From contig NZ_LDRK01000019.1 in assembly GCF_001477055.1 (NCBI RefSeq), positions 1-35,220 on the forward strand: a stretch of DNA of 35,220 bases. Reading direction: 5' to 3'. Origin of the DNA: Leucobacter chromiiresistens (GTDB taxonomy: Bacteria > Actinomycetota > Actinomycetes > Actinomycetales > Microbacteriaceae). The notes under the pieces are model-generated. The model did no database searches. It saw nothing but the letters and a program-made list of their open reading frames with translations, and was not told the origin of the DNA. Each line of letters starts with the position of its first letter. The stretch's first letter is position 1. Made by a program: the position numbers and the translations under genes. Positions 26,401-33,176 of this stretch are shown piece after piece.

Positions 26401-27396
26401 GTGACGATCAAGTACGGCCTGATCGGCCTCGGAATGATGGGCCGACACCACGCGCGCGTGATCCGCGAAGTCGACGGCATCGATCTCATCGCCGTCGCGG
26501 ACGCGATGGGCGATCCCCACGGAGTCGCCGGCAAGACCCCCATGCACGACTCGGTGCAGGGGCTCATCGACGCCGGCGTCGAGGCGGCCGTCGTCGCCGT
26601 GCCGACGAAGTTCCACGAGGAGGTCGGGCTCGCCCTCGCCGAGGCCGGCATCCACGCGCTCATCGAGAAGCCCGTCGCGCACGCCCTCCCCGCGGCCGAG
26701 CGCCTCGTCGAGGCGTTCGAGGCCGCCGGCAGGATCGCCGCCGTCGGGCACGTCGAGCGCTTCAACCCGGCGCTCATCAGCCTGCGCGAGCGCATCGCGA
26801 ACGGCGATCTCGGCGATGTCTACCAGATTCAGACGCGCCGCCAGGGGCCGTTCCCCGCCCGCATCGCCGATGTCGGGGTCGTGAAGGATCTCGGCAGCCA
26901 CGACATCGACCTCACCTCCTGGCTCGCGCAGTCCCCCTACGCGACGCTGGCCGCGCAGACCACGCACCGCTCGGGCCGCGCCCACGAGGACATGGTCTCG
27001 ATCACGGGCAAGCTCGAGAACGGCATCATGATCAACCACCTCGTGAACTGGCTCACGCCGTTCAAGGAGCGGCTCACCGTCGTCACCGGCGAGCACGGGG
27101 CGTTCGTCGCCGACACCATCACGGCCGATCTCACGTTCTTCGAGAACGGCACGCACGCGGGGTCGTGGGACACCGTGGCGGCGTTCCGGGGCGTGAGCGA
27201 GGGGACCGTCACCCGGTTCTCCCTCGAGAAGCGCGAACCCCTGCGCAGCGAGCACGAGGCGTTCCGCGACGCCATTCTCGGCACCCGCGCCGACGCCGTC
27301 ACCCTGCGCGAGGGCACGGAGACGCTGCGCGTCGCCGAGGCCGCCATCGAGTCGGCGCGCACCGGCTCCGTCGTGAGCCTGAGGGCGGGCGCGTGA
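26401..27396 (+). CDS. Gfo/Idh/MocA oxidoreductase, UDP-sugar 3-dehydrogenase-like (GnnA/WlbA-like)
   Basis: A 331-aa NAD(P)-dependent enzyme. The Rossmann motif is GLIGLGMMGRHHARV (6-20). EKPVA at 89-93 carries the catalytic lysine of the family, and VGHVERFNPA (115-124) and KDLGSHDIDL follow. The GHVERFNP form is typical of enzymes annotated as UDP-GlcNAc 3-dehydrogenases, such as GnnA, which oxidise C3 of a UDP-HexNAc so that a DegT enzyme can aminate it. Start GTG at 26401, with a good AGGAG. It overlaps the LpxA-like gene by GTGA (27393-27396). In Acidithiobacillus and Leptospira GnnA works with GnnB and LpxA; here a DegT enzyme (15696-16808) could fill the GnnB/WbpE role. Confidence 0.8.
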   Translation: MTIKYGLIGLGMMGRHHARVIREVDGIDLIAVADAMGDPHGVAGKTPMHDSVQGLIDAGVEAAVVAVPTKFHEEVGLALAEAGIHALIEKPVAHALPAAERLVEAFEAAGRIAAVGHVERFNPALISLRERIANGDLGDVYQIQTRRQGPFPARIADVGVVKDLGSHDIDLTSWLAQSPYATLAAQTTHRSGRAHEDMVSITGKLENGIMINHLVNWLTPFKERLTVVTGEHGAFVADTITADLTFFENGTHAGSWDTVAAFRGVSEGTVTRFSLEKREPLRSEHEAFRDAILGTRADAVTLREGTETLRVAEAAIESARTGSVVSLRAGA

Positions 27397-28139
27397 GCCG
27401 TACCGATTCGCCGATCAGCGCCGCCGCGTTCATCGGCGACGGCGTCGAGATCGGCGAGGGCGTCGCGATCGGCCCGGGCGCCGTGATCCTCGGCCCCACC
27501 GTGATCGAGGACGGGGCCTGGATCGGGGCCGGCGCGCTGATCGGCGCTCCCCCCGAGATGAGCAATCTGCCGCAGAACACGGCGTGGACGGGCGAGCTGC
27601 TGCATGCCGGCGTGCGCATCTGCGCGGGCGCAGTGATCCGCGAGGGTGCCGTGATCCACCAGGGCAGCTACCGCGAGACGACCGTCGGGCCCCGCAGCTG
27701 GGTGCTGAACCGCGCCTACCTCGCGCACGACGTGCTGCTCGGCGCCGACTCGACCGTCTCGGCCGGTGTGAGCGTCGGCGGGCACTGCGTCATCGGCGAC
27801 CGCGTCAACATCGGCATGAACGCGGTCGTGCACCAGCGCCGCGTCATCGCGCACGGCGCGATGGTCGGCATGGGCACGCCGGTGGCGCGCGACGTGCCGC
27901 CGTTCTCGAAGGTGTACGGGACTCCCCCGCGCATCGCCGGGGTCAACGCCGTCGGTCTGCAGCGCGCCGGCTTCTCGGCGGAGCTCTCCGAGGCCCTGCT
28001 GCAGTCCTACCGCACGGGCGACCTCCTCGTCGAGGGAGCCCCGACGCCCGAGCTCGAGCCGCTCGCCGACGCGGTCGCCTGGTGGCGGTCGCACGGTGCG
28101 CTCGAACCCTCAGGCGTCGCCGATAGGATCGCGTTGTGA
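27393..28139 (+). CDS. LpxA-like UDP-sugar acyltransferase (left-handed beta-helix)
   Basis: A 248-aa hexapeptide-repeat protein colinear with E. coli LpxA rather than with small acetyltransferases. The N-terminal coils (VEIGEGVAIGPGAVILGP) are followed by the LpxA-type central loop (GAPPEMSNLP, about 51-60) and REGAVIHQGSYRE (83-95). NRAYLAHDVLLG holds H112 at the position of catalytic H125 of LpxA. AVVHQRRVI and RDVPPFSKVYGTPPRIAGVNAVGLQR match the LpxA C-terminal region. Tyr replaces the first histidine of the LpxA AHIAHD motif. Gram-positives have no lipid A, so the product is probably an acyl or acetyl amino-sugar nucleotide. The GTG start overlaps the Gfo/Idh gene, and its stop overlaps wzm by GTGA (28136-28139). 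Confidence 0.8.
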   Translation: MSRTDSPISAAAFIGDGVEIGEGVAIGPGAVILGPTVIEDGAWIGAGALIGAPPEMSNLPQNTAWTGELLHAGVRICAGAVIREGAVIHQGSYRETTVGPRSWVLNRAYLAHDVLLGADSTVSAGVSVGGHCVIGDRVNIGMNAVVHQRRVIAHGAMVGMGTPVARDVPPFSKVYGTPPRIAGVNAVGLQRAGFSAELSEALLQSYRTGDLLVEGAPTPELEPLADAVAWWRSHGALEPSGVADRIAL

Positions 28140-29002
28140 GCGATGCTTCCCTGCTGAACGACCCCGACTTCCGCGTGCCCGGCGCGAGTCGGGGGCTGTT
28201 CGACGTATTCCGGCACCGGTACCTGCTCACGCTGCTCCTGAAGAAGGGCGTCGCCACCCGGTACCACGGCTCGGTGCTCGGCTGGGTGTGGTCGTACGTG
28301 CGCCCCGGTGCGCAGTTCCTGATGTACTACCTGGTCATCGGCGTCATCCTCCAGGCCGACCACGGCATGCAGTTCTTCCCGGTGTACCTCTTCGCCGGCA
28401 TCGTCGCGGTCAACCTGTTCAGCGAGACGCTCCGCAACACCACGAACGCCGTCGTCGACAACGCGTCGCTCATCAAGAAGATCTATCTGCCCCGCGAGCT
28501 CTTCCCGGTCGCCGCGACCGGCGTCGCCCTCGTGCACTTCCTGCCCCAGGCGGCCCTGCTGCTGATCGTCGCGCTGCTCTGCGGCTGGACGATCGGCTGG
28601 CTGCAGATCGTCGCATTCGTGGCGGGCACGATCATCATCGTGCTCTTCGCCCTCGGGCTCGGGCTCTTCTTCGGAGCCATCAACGTCGCCTACCGCGACG
28701 CCCGCAACTTCGTCGACCTGATCCTCATGTTCTCGACCTGGGCGTCGCCCGTGCTGTACGTGTGGAACCTCGTCTACGATCGCGCGCCGCTGTGGCTCTA
28801 CCACGTCTACATGTCGAACCCGATCACCGGGGCCGTCGAGCTCTTCCACGACGCGTTCTGGCTGCCGCTCGAACCTTCGATGCCCCGCCCCGACAACTTC
28901 CTCACCTACGTGCTGATCGGGCTCGCGGTCTCGCTCGGCACGCTCGTGATCGGTCAACTCGTCTTCCGCAAGATGGAGGGGTCCTTTGCCCAGAGCCTCT
29001 GA
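28136..29002 (+). CDS. wzm: ABC-2 permease of galactan exporter (Wzm, Rv3783-like)
   Basis: A 288-aa ABC-2 type membrane subunit with six predicted helices and an amphipathic N-terminal connecting helix (LLTLLLKKGVATRYHGSVLGWVWS). Segments such as LIKKIYLPRELFPV and INVAYRDARNFVDLILMFSTWASPVLY are standard for polysaccharide export permeases of the Wzm/RfbD/TagG class. The mycobacterial equivalent, Rv3783, exports lipid-linked galactan with Rv3781. It starts at GTG 28136 within the stop of the acyltransferase gene, and overlaps the ATPase gene by 17 bp. It probably forms a 2+2 complex with that ATPase and moves lipid-linked glycan across the membrane. Confidence 0.9.
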   Translation: MSDASLLNDPDFRVPGASRGLFDVFRHRYLLTLLLKKGVATRYHGSVLGWVWSYVRPGAQFLMYYLVIGVILQADHGMQFFPVYLFAGIVAVNLFSETLRNTTNAVVDNASLIKKIYLPRELFPVAATGVALVHFLPQAALLLIVALLCGWTIGWLQIVAFVAGTIIIVLFALGLGLFFGAINVAYRDARNFVDLILMFSTWASPVLYVWNLVYDRAPLWLYHVYMSNPITGAVELFHDAFWLPLEPSMPRPDNFLTYVLIGLAVSLGTLVIGQLVFRKMEGSFAQSL

Positions 29003-30116
29003 GCCCGAAACCAGACCGGCGATCGTGCTCGACGAGGTGCGCAAGACGTTCCAGATCAAGCACACCCACTCGTTCAAGGAGACGTTCATCGCGGCGATGC
29101 GCCGCAAGCCGCTCTCCAGCTCGTTCAACGCGCTCGACGGCATCTCCTTCAGCGTCGCCGAGGGCGAATCGGTCGCCCTGCTCGGCCGCAACGGCTCGGG
29201 CAAGTCGACGACCCTGAAGCTGCTCTCGGGGGTCATGGCCCCCGATCAGGGCTGGGTGCGCACCCGCGGCCGCGTCGCCGGTCTGCTCGAAGTGGGCGCG
29301 GGGTTCCACCCCGACCTCACGGGGCGCGAGAACGTCTATCTCAATGCCGCGATCCTCGGCATGGACAAGCAGGAGACCGACGCGCGGTTCGAATCGATCC
29401 TGGAGTTCTCCGAGATCGGCAACTTCATCGACACCGAGGTCAAGCACTACTCGTCGGGCATGTACTCGCGGCTCGGCTTCTCCGTCGCCATCCACACCGA
29501 GCTCGACGTACTGCTCGTCGACGAGATCCTCTCCGTCGGCGACGCGCAGTTCCGGCAGAAGTGCACGGCGCGCATGCTCGAACTGCAGAACGCCGGCAAG
29601 ACGATGTTCGTCGTGAGCCACAACGCCAGCCAGGTGCAGGAGCTCTGCGAGCGCGGCATCGTGCTCGAGCACGGGCGCATGATCTTCGACGGCCCGATCG
29701 ACGAGGCGGTCGAATTCGTCAAGCCGCGCGACGACAACGAGCGCAACGCCTACCCCGTCGTCGGCGAGATCTACGACCTCTACCAGCGCGATCCGCGCCG
29801 GTGGGGGCGCCCGAAGGGGCCGCAGACCGAGGTCGCGGAGAACGGCGGCGGCGCGTACCAGGAGTTCGACCACGGCATGATCACGCACTCGAACGCCCTG
29901 GCCTCCCGGCTCGGCGACGAGCACGCGACGGTGGGCCTGGGCAACGGCGTCTTCCTCGCCGCCTACCGCAAGGCCGGCGGGCCGGCTGGGCCCTGGGGCT
30001 TCATGGCGGGTGCGCCGAAGGGCATCATCGAGAACTTCGAGACCCGCACCATGCAGTTCCAGAACGGCACTGCGGGCTTCGCGATCGAGGGAGGGTTGCG
30101 GTTCACCCGCAACTGA
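28986..30116 (+). CDS. wzt: ABC exporter ATPase (Wzt, Rv3781-like) with C-terminal LGFP-type repeats
   Basis: A 376-aa protein. Residues 1-247 are a polysaccharide-export ATPase: Walker A GRNGSGKST at 67-75, signature YSSGMYSRLGF at 155-165, Walker B VLLVDE at 175-180 and H212. The family normally ends near residue 250-270 (Rv3781 type) or continues into a beta-sandwich carbohydrate-binding domain (E. coli O9a Wzt). Here residues about 259-303 and 319-372 instead look like two LGFP repeats: IYDLYQRDPRRWGRPKGP, ENGGGAYQEFDHGMI, then AAYRKAGGPAGPWGFMAGAP and MQFQNGTAGF. The start is TTG at 28986 with GGAGGGG upstream, inside the end of wzm. The stop (TGA) overlaps the next start. Confidence 0.85.
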   Translation: MPRASEPETRPAIVLDEVRKTFQIKHTHSFKETFIAAMRRKPLSSSFNALDGISFSVAEGESVALLGRNGSGKSTTLKLLSGVMAPDQGWVRTRGRVAGLLEVGAGFHPDLTGRENVYLNAAILGMDKQETDARFESILEFSEIGNFIDTEVKHYSSGMYSRLGFSVAIHTELDVLLVDEILSVGDAQFRQKCTARMLELQNAGKTMFVVSHNASQVQELCERGIVLEHGRMIFDGPIDEAVEFVKPRDDNERNAYPVVGEIYDLYQRDPRRWGRPKGPQTEVAENGGGAYQEFDHGMITHSNALASRLGDEHATVGLGNGVFLAAYRKAGGPAGPWGFMAGAPKGIIENFETRTMQFQNGTAGFAIEGGLRFTRN

Positions 30117-32323
30117 CCGGCTCGCGCCCGGCGGCGGCGGCACCGGGCGCGACCCGCTCGCCGGGCTATCGCCACGACATCGACGGCCTCCGCGCCGTCG
30201 CGGTGCTGCTCGTCGTCGTCTACCACGTCTGGCTCGGCCGCGTCTCGGGCGGCGTCGACGCCTTCCTGATGATCTCGGCGTTCCTGCTGACCGGCGCGCT
30301 CATGCGGCGCTGGGAGTCGACCGGGCGCGTGGGCGTCGCCGGGCAGTGGATCCGCAACTTCAAGCGGATGCTGCCCGCCGCCGCGATCGTCATCGCCGCG
30401 ACCGTGCTCGTCGGCATGCAGGTGCTGCCCGCCTCCACGCACGACGAGCTGTGGCGGCACGCATGGGCGTCGCTCTCGTACACCGAGAACTGGCTGCTCG
30501 CCGCCGAAGCCGCCGACTACTACGCCGACCAGTCGCAGGCGAGCCCGCTGCAGCACTTCTGGTCGCTGTCGGTGCAGGGGCAGGTCTTCATCCTCTGGCC
30601 GCTGCTGTTCCTGCTGATCGGGCTGCTCGCACGCGCCGGCCGGGGGCGGCTCCCGGTGCGCCGCATCGCGATCGCCGTCTTCGGCGGGGTGTTCGCCGCG
30701 TCGCTGACCTACTCGATCGTCGCGACCCGCACCGATCAGACGCTGGCGTACTTCGACACGGGGGCGCGACTGTGGGAGTTCGCGGCCGGATCGATCCTCG
30801 CCCTCGTCGTGCACCGCGTGCGCCTGCCCGTGATCCCGCGCGCGATCATCGGGTGGACGGGGCTCTGCGCCCTCGTCGCGTGCGGGCTCGTGCTCGACGT
30901 GCAGGGCGGGTTTCCCGGCTCCCTCGCGCTGTGGCCCGTGCTCAGCGTCGCCGCCGTCATCGTCTCGGGCAACGATGCGGATCGCCGCTTCGGCCCGGCG
31001 ATGCTCCTCGAGCAGCCGCGCGTGCTCGCACTGGGGCGCAGCTCCTATGCGCTGTACCTGGTGCACTGGCCGGCGCTCGTCTGCATCCTGGTTCTGCGCG
31101 ACGGGCAGCCACTCAACCTCGTCGAGGGGCTCATCGTGATCCTCGGCTCCATCATCGTCGCACGCTTGCTGACGGGCGCCGTCGACGCCCCGCTGCGCCG
31201 CCTCGACTGGGTCGAGCGCTCCCGGTGGCGCGGCCTCGGCGTCATCGCGCTCTCCGCAGCGCTCGTCGCGAGCGTCGTGGTGCCGGCCCAGGTCGCGGCG
31301 CAGCGGCAGCTCGAAGCCGAGCAGCGCGCCATCGCGGAGGCCGAGGCGCAGCGCGTCTACCGCAACCCCGGCGCCCGCGTGCTGTTCGACGACTGGACCG
31401 GCCGCGACGTGCCCGGAGCGCCCCTGCGACCCCTGCCCTCCGAACTCGACGACCAGTGGGGCACGCTGTCGCGCAACTGCGGCGACGGGAGCGTCGTCGA
31501 GATCCCGGCGACCGTTCCCGCGTGCCTCGACAACGAGGTCCCAGCCGACGAGGCCGAGCGCACCGTCGTCGTCGTCGGCGACTCGCACGCCCAGCAGATG
31601 CTCGCGCCGATCGGCGCCGTCGCCGAGCGGGAGAACTGGCGGGTGGTGTCGTTCCTCCTCGGCGCGTGCGCGTTCGGGCTCCGCGACGTCGACGAGGAGC
31701 GGGGCGGGTACTACCGTCAGGAGTGCCGGGACTGGAACGTCGACGTGATCCGCCTCATCGAGGAGATCGAGCCCGACGCCGTGGTGACGATCGGCACGCG
31801 CACCGAGGCGGCCGACGCCGAGAGCCCGCGCGACGCGGGCGAGCGCGAGACCGTACCCGAGGGGCTCGAGCGTATCGTCGAGCGGCTCGCGCGGGCCGGG
31901 ATACCGACCGTGCTGATCCGCGACAACCCGCGGTTCACGTACGACGCGTACCGATGCGTCGAGGAAGCGCCGGGGCACGCCGCAGACGGCGGAGACGGCG
32001 AAGACGGCGGAGAGGCCCGAGACGCTGCAGACGCCGCAGAAGCCCGAGACGCCGGCGATGCGTGCGGCGTCGACGCGCACCAGGCCCTCGCCGCTGCCAG
32101 CCCGCTCGACGCGCTCGCATCGCCGCACGTCGCCGCGCTCGATTTCAGCCGCTACTACTGCCCGGATCGGTGCCCGGCGGTGATCGGCAACGTCGCCGTG
32201 TACATCGACAAGAACCATCTGAGCACGTTCTACCTCGGCACTCTCGAACCCGTCATCGGCCGCGAGCTCGACGGCGCGCTCGCGCGGCTCGACGCGTTCG
32301 CGGCTACCGCGGCGGCAGGGTGA
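30113..32323 (+). CDS. OatA-like acyltransferase: AT3 membrane domain plus SGNH domain
   Basis: A 736-aa protein. The AT3 domain (about 18-385) begins with YRHDIDGLRAVAVLLVVVYH, including the catalytic-type H38, has about ten membrane helices, and closes with YALYLVHWPALV. The extracytoplasmic SGNH domain has GDSH at 489-492 and DKNH at 699-702, giving Ser491, Asp699 and His702 as the likely triad. Such proteins move acetyl groups across the membrane and onto wall sugars. No ATG, GTG or TTG exists between the last upstream in-frame stop region and the RHDIDGLRA motif except far inside it; CTG at 30113 forms a 4-bp CTGA overlap with wzt, so I take CTG as the start. Residues 625-651 are a repeat-coded acidic insert. 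The gene ends 20 bp inside the convergent map gene. Confidence 0.8.
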   Translation: MTGSRPAAAAPGATRSPGYRHDIDGLRAVAVLLVVVYHVWLGRVSGGVDAFLMISAFLLTGALMRRWESTGRVGVAGQWIRNFKRMLPAAAIVIAATVLVGMQVLPASTHDELWRHAWASLSYTENWLLAAEAADYYADQSQASPLQHFWSLSVQGQVFILWPLLFLLIGLLARAGRGRLPVRRIAIAVFGGVFAASLTYSIVATRTDQTLAYFDTGARLWEFAAGSILALVVHRVRLPVIPRAIIGWTGLCALVACGLVLDVQGGFPGSLALWPVLSVAAVIVSGNDADRRFGPAMLLEQPRVLALGRSSYALYLVHWPALVCILVLRDGQPLNLVEGLIVILGSIIVARLLTGAVDAPLRRLDWVERSRWRGLGVIALSAALVASVVVPAQVAAQRQLEAEQRAIAEAEAQRVYRNPGARVLFDDWTGRDVPGAPLRPLPSELDDQWGTLSRNCGDGSVVEIPATVPACLDNEVPADEAERTVVVVGDSHAQQMLAPIGAVAERENWRVVSFLLGACAFGLRDVDEERGGYYRQECRDWNVDVIRLIEEIEPDAVVTIGTRTEAADAESPRDAGERETVPEGLERIVERLARAGIPTVLIRDNPRFTYDAYRCVEEAPGHAADGGDGEDGGEARDAADAAEARDAGDACGVDAHQALAAASPLDALASPHVAALDFSRYYCPDRCPAVIGNVAVYIDKNHLSTFYLGTLEPVIGRELDGALARLDAFAATAAAG
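31985..32065 (+). repeat. In-frame 9-bp tandem repeat within the acyltransferase gene
   Basis: Nine consecutive 9-bp units code for DGG DGE DGG EAR DAA DAA EAR DAG DAC (residues 625-651). Units are similar at DNA level (GACGGCGGA, GACGGCGAA, GACGCCGCA). They form an acidic, Ala/Gly-rich linker in the SGNH domain and are prone to length change. Confidence 0.7.
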
Positions 32324-33077
32324 GGATCTCGGCGCCCGTCTCGGTGATCGCGACCGTGTGCTCGGTGTGCGCCGTGCGGCTGCCCGTGGCGCTCCGCAGC
32401 GTCCACCCGTCGGCGTCGAAGACGAGCTTGTCGGTGTCGGCCATGACCCACGGCTCGATCGCGAGGAGCAGCCCCGGCCGCAGCCGGTAGCCGCGGCCGG
32501 CGCGGCCGTTGTTCGCGACATGCGGCTCCTGGTGCATCGTCGTCCCGATGCCGTGGCCGCCGAACTCCATGTTGATGGAGTAGCCCGCCGCTTTCAGCAC
32601 CCCGCCGATCGCGTGCGAGATGTCGCCCAGGCGCCCATCGGGCCGGGCCGCGGCGATCCCCGCGCGCAGCGCCTCCTCGGTCGCCTCGATGAGCGCGACA
32701 TCGGCGGGGTCGCGCCGCTCGCCGACGATGAAGCTGATCGCCGCGTCGGCCGCGATCCCGTCGACCGTGAGGGCGAGATCGAGCGTCAGCAGGTCGCCGT
32801 CGGCCAGCGCGTAGTCGTGCGGCATGCCGTGCAGCACCGCATCGTTGACGGCGGTGCACACGTAGTGCCCGAACGGGCCGTTGCCGAACGACGGAGCGTA
32901 GTCGATGTAGCACGACACTCCCCCGCCCTCGCGGATCATCTCGCCCGTCCAGCGATCGAGCTCGAGCAGGTTCGTGCCGACGCGCGCACGCTCCCTCAGG
33001 GTCTGCAGAATGGTGCCGACGAGCGCTCCGGCCCGTCGTGCGCGGCTCAACTGGTCGTCGTTCAGAATCTCGATCAT
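32304..33077 (-). CDS. map: Type I methionine aminopeptidase
   Basis: A 257-aa enzyme that removes the initiator methionine from nascent proteins. All metal and catalytic residues of the E. coli enzyme are visible at nearly the same spacing: H83 (HGMP), D100 and D111 (LDLALTVDGIAADAA), H175 (GGHGIG), E208 (AIEPW) and E239 (HTEHT). There is no N-terminal SH3-binding extension of the longer actinobacterial type. The start is ATG at 33077; TAACAT lies 8 nt upstream on the minus strand, so it may be leaderless. It is a housekeeping gene at the edge of the glycan locus and overlaps the convergent acyltransferase gene by 20 bp at its 3' end. Confidence 0.95.
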   Translation of the reverse strand: MIEILNDDQLSRARRAGALVGTILQTLRERARVGTNLLELDRWTGEMIREGGGVSCYIDYAPSFGNGPFGHYVCTAVNDAVLHGMPHDYALADGDLLTLDLALTVDGIAADAAISFIVGERRDPADVALIEATEEALRAGIAAARPDGRLGDISHAIGGVLKAAGYSINMEFGGHGIGTTMHQEPHVANNGRAGRGYRLRPGLLLAIEPWVMADTDKLVFDADGWTLRSATGSRTAHTEHTVAITETGAEILTLPPR

Positions 33078-33085
33078 CGGTATTC

Positions 33086-33091
33086 ATGTTA
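33086..33091 (-). promoter_or_regulatory. Leaderless-type -10 element (TAACAT) for map
   Basis: TAACAT on the minus strand is followed by 8 nt and then the ATG ending at 33077. No Shine-Dalgarno is present between them. Confidence 0.45.
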
Positions 33092-33164
33092 GTCGCGCCG
33101 GGACGCTCCCGCCCGCGATCCGCGATTCATCCGATGAAGCTGGAGAACGTGCCCGTCGCGGGGG

Positions 33165-33170
33165 TACGGT
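33165..33170 (+). promoter_or_regulatory. Leaderless -10 element (TACGGT) for the siderophore-interacting protein gene
   Basis: TACGGT lies 6 nt before the GTG at 33177. TGGAGA at 33141-33146 is an 18-bp-spaced, imperfect -35 candidate. The AAGGGG between is too close to the start to act as a normal Shine-Dalgarno. Confidence 0.45.
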
Positions 33171-33176
33171 AAGGGG

